Shown here one piece after another: positions 63,422 to 64,000 of a stretch of DNA of 64,000 nt. This DNA comes from Oliverpabstia intestinalis. Lineage in GTDB: Bacteria; Bacillota; Clostridia; Lachnospirales; Lachnospiraceae. A program made the position numbers and the translations under genes. Each line of letters starts with the position of its first letter. Position 1 is the stretch's first letter. The notes under the pieces were generated by a model, which made no database searches, was not told the DNA's origin, and saw only the letters and a list, made by a program, of their open reading frames with translations. The DNA is taken from the NCBI RefSeq assembly GCF_009696065.1, contig NZ_VUMS01000003.1, positions 1 to 64,000 on the forward strand, read 5' to 3'.

Positions 63422-64000
63422 ATGAATGAAGTCAAAAACAATTCGCCGAAACGGCCTGTGATTTTCTATTATGCAATCGCACTGGTCGTTCTGTTGGCTC
63501 TGAACTTTCTGCTGGTGCCTTGGATGAGTGAGCGAAGTGTAAAAGAGACCGGATATAACGAGTTCTTAAGCCAGGTCAGTGCCGGTAATGTAACTGAAGT
63601 AGAGGTACAGGAACAGAATGCTGTAATTTACTATAAAGTAAATGTAAACGGCAGGGAAGAGGTCTGCAAGACAGGAACTATGAATGACCCTGATCTGGTA
63701 GATCGGCTGAATCAGGCGAATGTAAAGTTTGGTTCTGTGATTCCGCAGAAACAGTCCATGTTGGGTACCCTGATTTTCAGCTGGGTGATCCCGATTGTGA
63801 TTTTTGTGTTAATCGGAAACTGGCTTTCCAAGAAAATGGCAAAGAGCATGGGTGGCGGTCCGGGCAGTATGATGTTCGGAAAGAGTAATGCAAAGATTTA
63901 TGTAAAATCATCTACCGGTATCAAGTTTTCTGATGTGGCAGGTGAGGATGAGGCAAAGGAACTGCTGACAGAGATTGTAGATTATCTGCATCATCCGGAA
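63422..64000 (+). CDS. ftsH: ATP-dependent zinc metalloprotease FtsH, N-terminal part
   Basis: Membrane AAA+ protease for quality control of membrane proteins. The visible 193 residues give a first helix (about 14-33), the extracytoplasmic FtsH_ext domain (YNEFLSQVSAGNVTEVEV), a second helix (about 113-131), a Gly/Met-rich linker (GGGPGSMMFGKS) and the start of the AAA domain with FSDVAGEDEAKELL and the following EIVDYL. The window ends before the Walker A motif and the HEXXH protease site. AAAGGAGAAAAAAGG precedes the ATG. Confidence 0.95.
   Translation, partial: MNEVKNNSPKRPVIFYYAIALVVLLALNFLLVPWMSERSVKETGYNEFLSQVSAGNVTEVEVQEQNAVIYYKVNVNGREEVCKTGTMNDPDLVDRLNQANVKFGSVIPQKQSMLGTLIFSWVIPIVIFVLIGNWLSKKMAKSMGGGPGSMMFGKSNAKIYVKSSTGIKFSDVAGEDEAKELLTEIVDYLHHPE

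Noticed and set aside
1-64000. CRISPR array, prophage, toxin-antitoxin or known defence system
   Set aside because: No regularly spaced direct repeats with unique spacers, no cas, integrase, portal, restriction or toxin genes were seen. The repeats present are interspersed palindromes.

Overview
The window reads as chromosomal housekeeping DNA from a Gram-positive, low-to-mid GC anaerobe of the Clostridia, most probably a gut Lachnospiraceae (Blautia/Ruminococcus/Dorea-like). The grounds are a meso-DAP-type MurE, a division and cell-wall (dcw) cluster with two class B penicillin-binding proteins, a T-box-controlled threonyl-tRNA synthetase without a TGS domain, a clostridial-type carbamate kinase, PrkC/Stp signalling genes and DUF6472. 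The species is not decidable from the sequence alone.

Layout. 1-2.4 kb: two membrane proteins and two identical minus-strand tRNA-Leu(CAG) genes. 2.3-8.8 kb: carAB behind a promoter and an early terminator, then uppP and a stand-alone arcC. 9.1-22.2 kb: a long plus-strand housekeeping run, murE-priA-def-fmt-rsmB-rlmN-stp-prkC-rsgA-rpe-thiN. 22.2-27 kb: two alpha-mannosidases (GH125 and GH38), the second behind a structured leader. 27.4-48.6 kb: ychF, then the dcw cluster mraZ-rsmH-ftsL-PBP-PBP-mraY-murD, interrupted by an RluA-family gene and a minus-strand polyamine transport operon with its regulator, then ftsW-murA-ftsQ-ftsZ. murC, murG and ftsA are absent from the window. 48.7-64 kb: DUF362 protein, D-lactate-dehydrogenase-like enzyme, T-box-thrS, tRNA-Leu(CAA), small proteins, sbcDC, M18 aminopeptidase, HelD helicase, niaR, and the start of ftsH cut by the window end.

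The most interesting content is between the genes. (1) A family of small palindromic insertion elements with GTAAC-type ends occurs at eight places, in three sizes (27, 46 and 142 bp). Seven copies are flanked by 8-bp direct repeats with 6 to 8 matching bases, the eighth by a decayed one. The ends and duplication length fit IS66-family transposition, and the insertions sit at stop codons, gene ends and one Shine-Dalgarno sequence. (2) Giant foldback elements of about 170-210 bp have perfect outer arms of unrelated sequence but a shared core; two copies differ by paired compensatory changes, as expected of a conserved structure. A third, shorter element has the same architecture. (3) A 93-bp hairpin-bearing repeat stands in tandem before sbcD, with a decayed copy between the thrS T-box terminator and thrS. 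Several leaders (carA, GH38 mannosidase, arcC, the polyamine regulator) look like cis-regulatory RNA or operator regions that I cannot assign to a known class.
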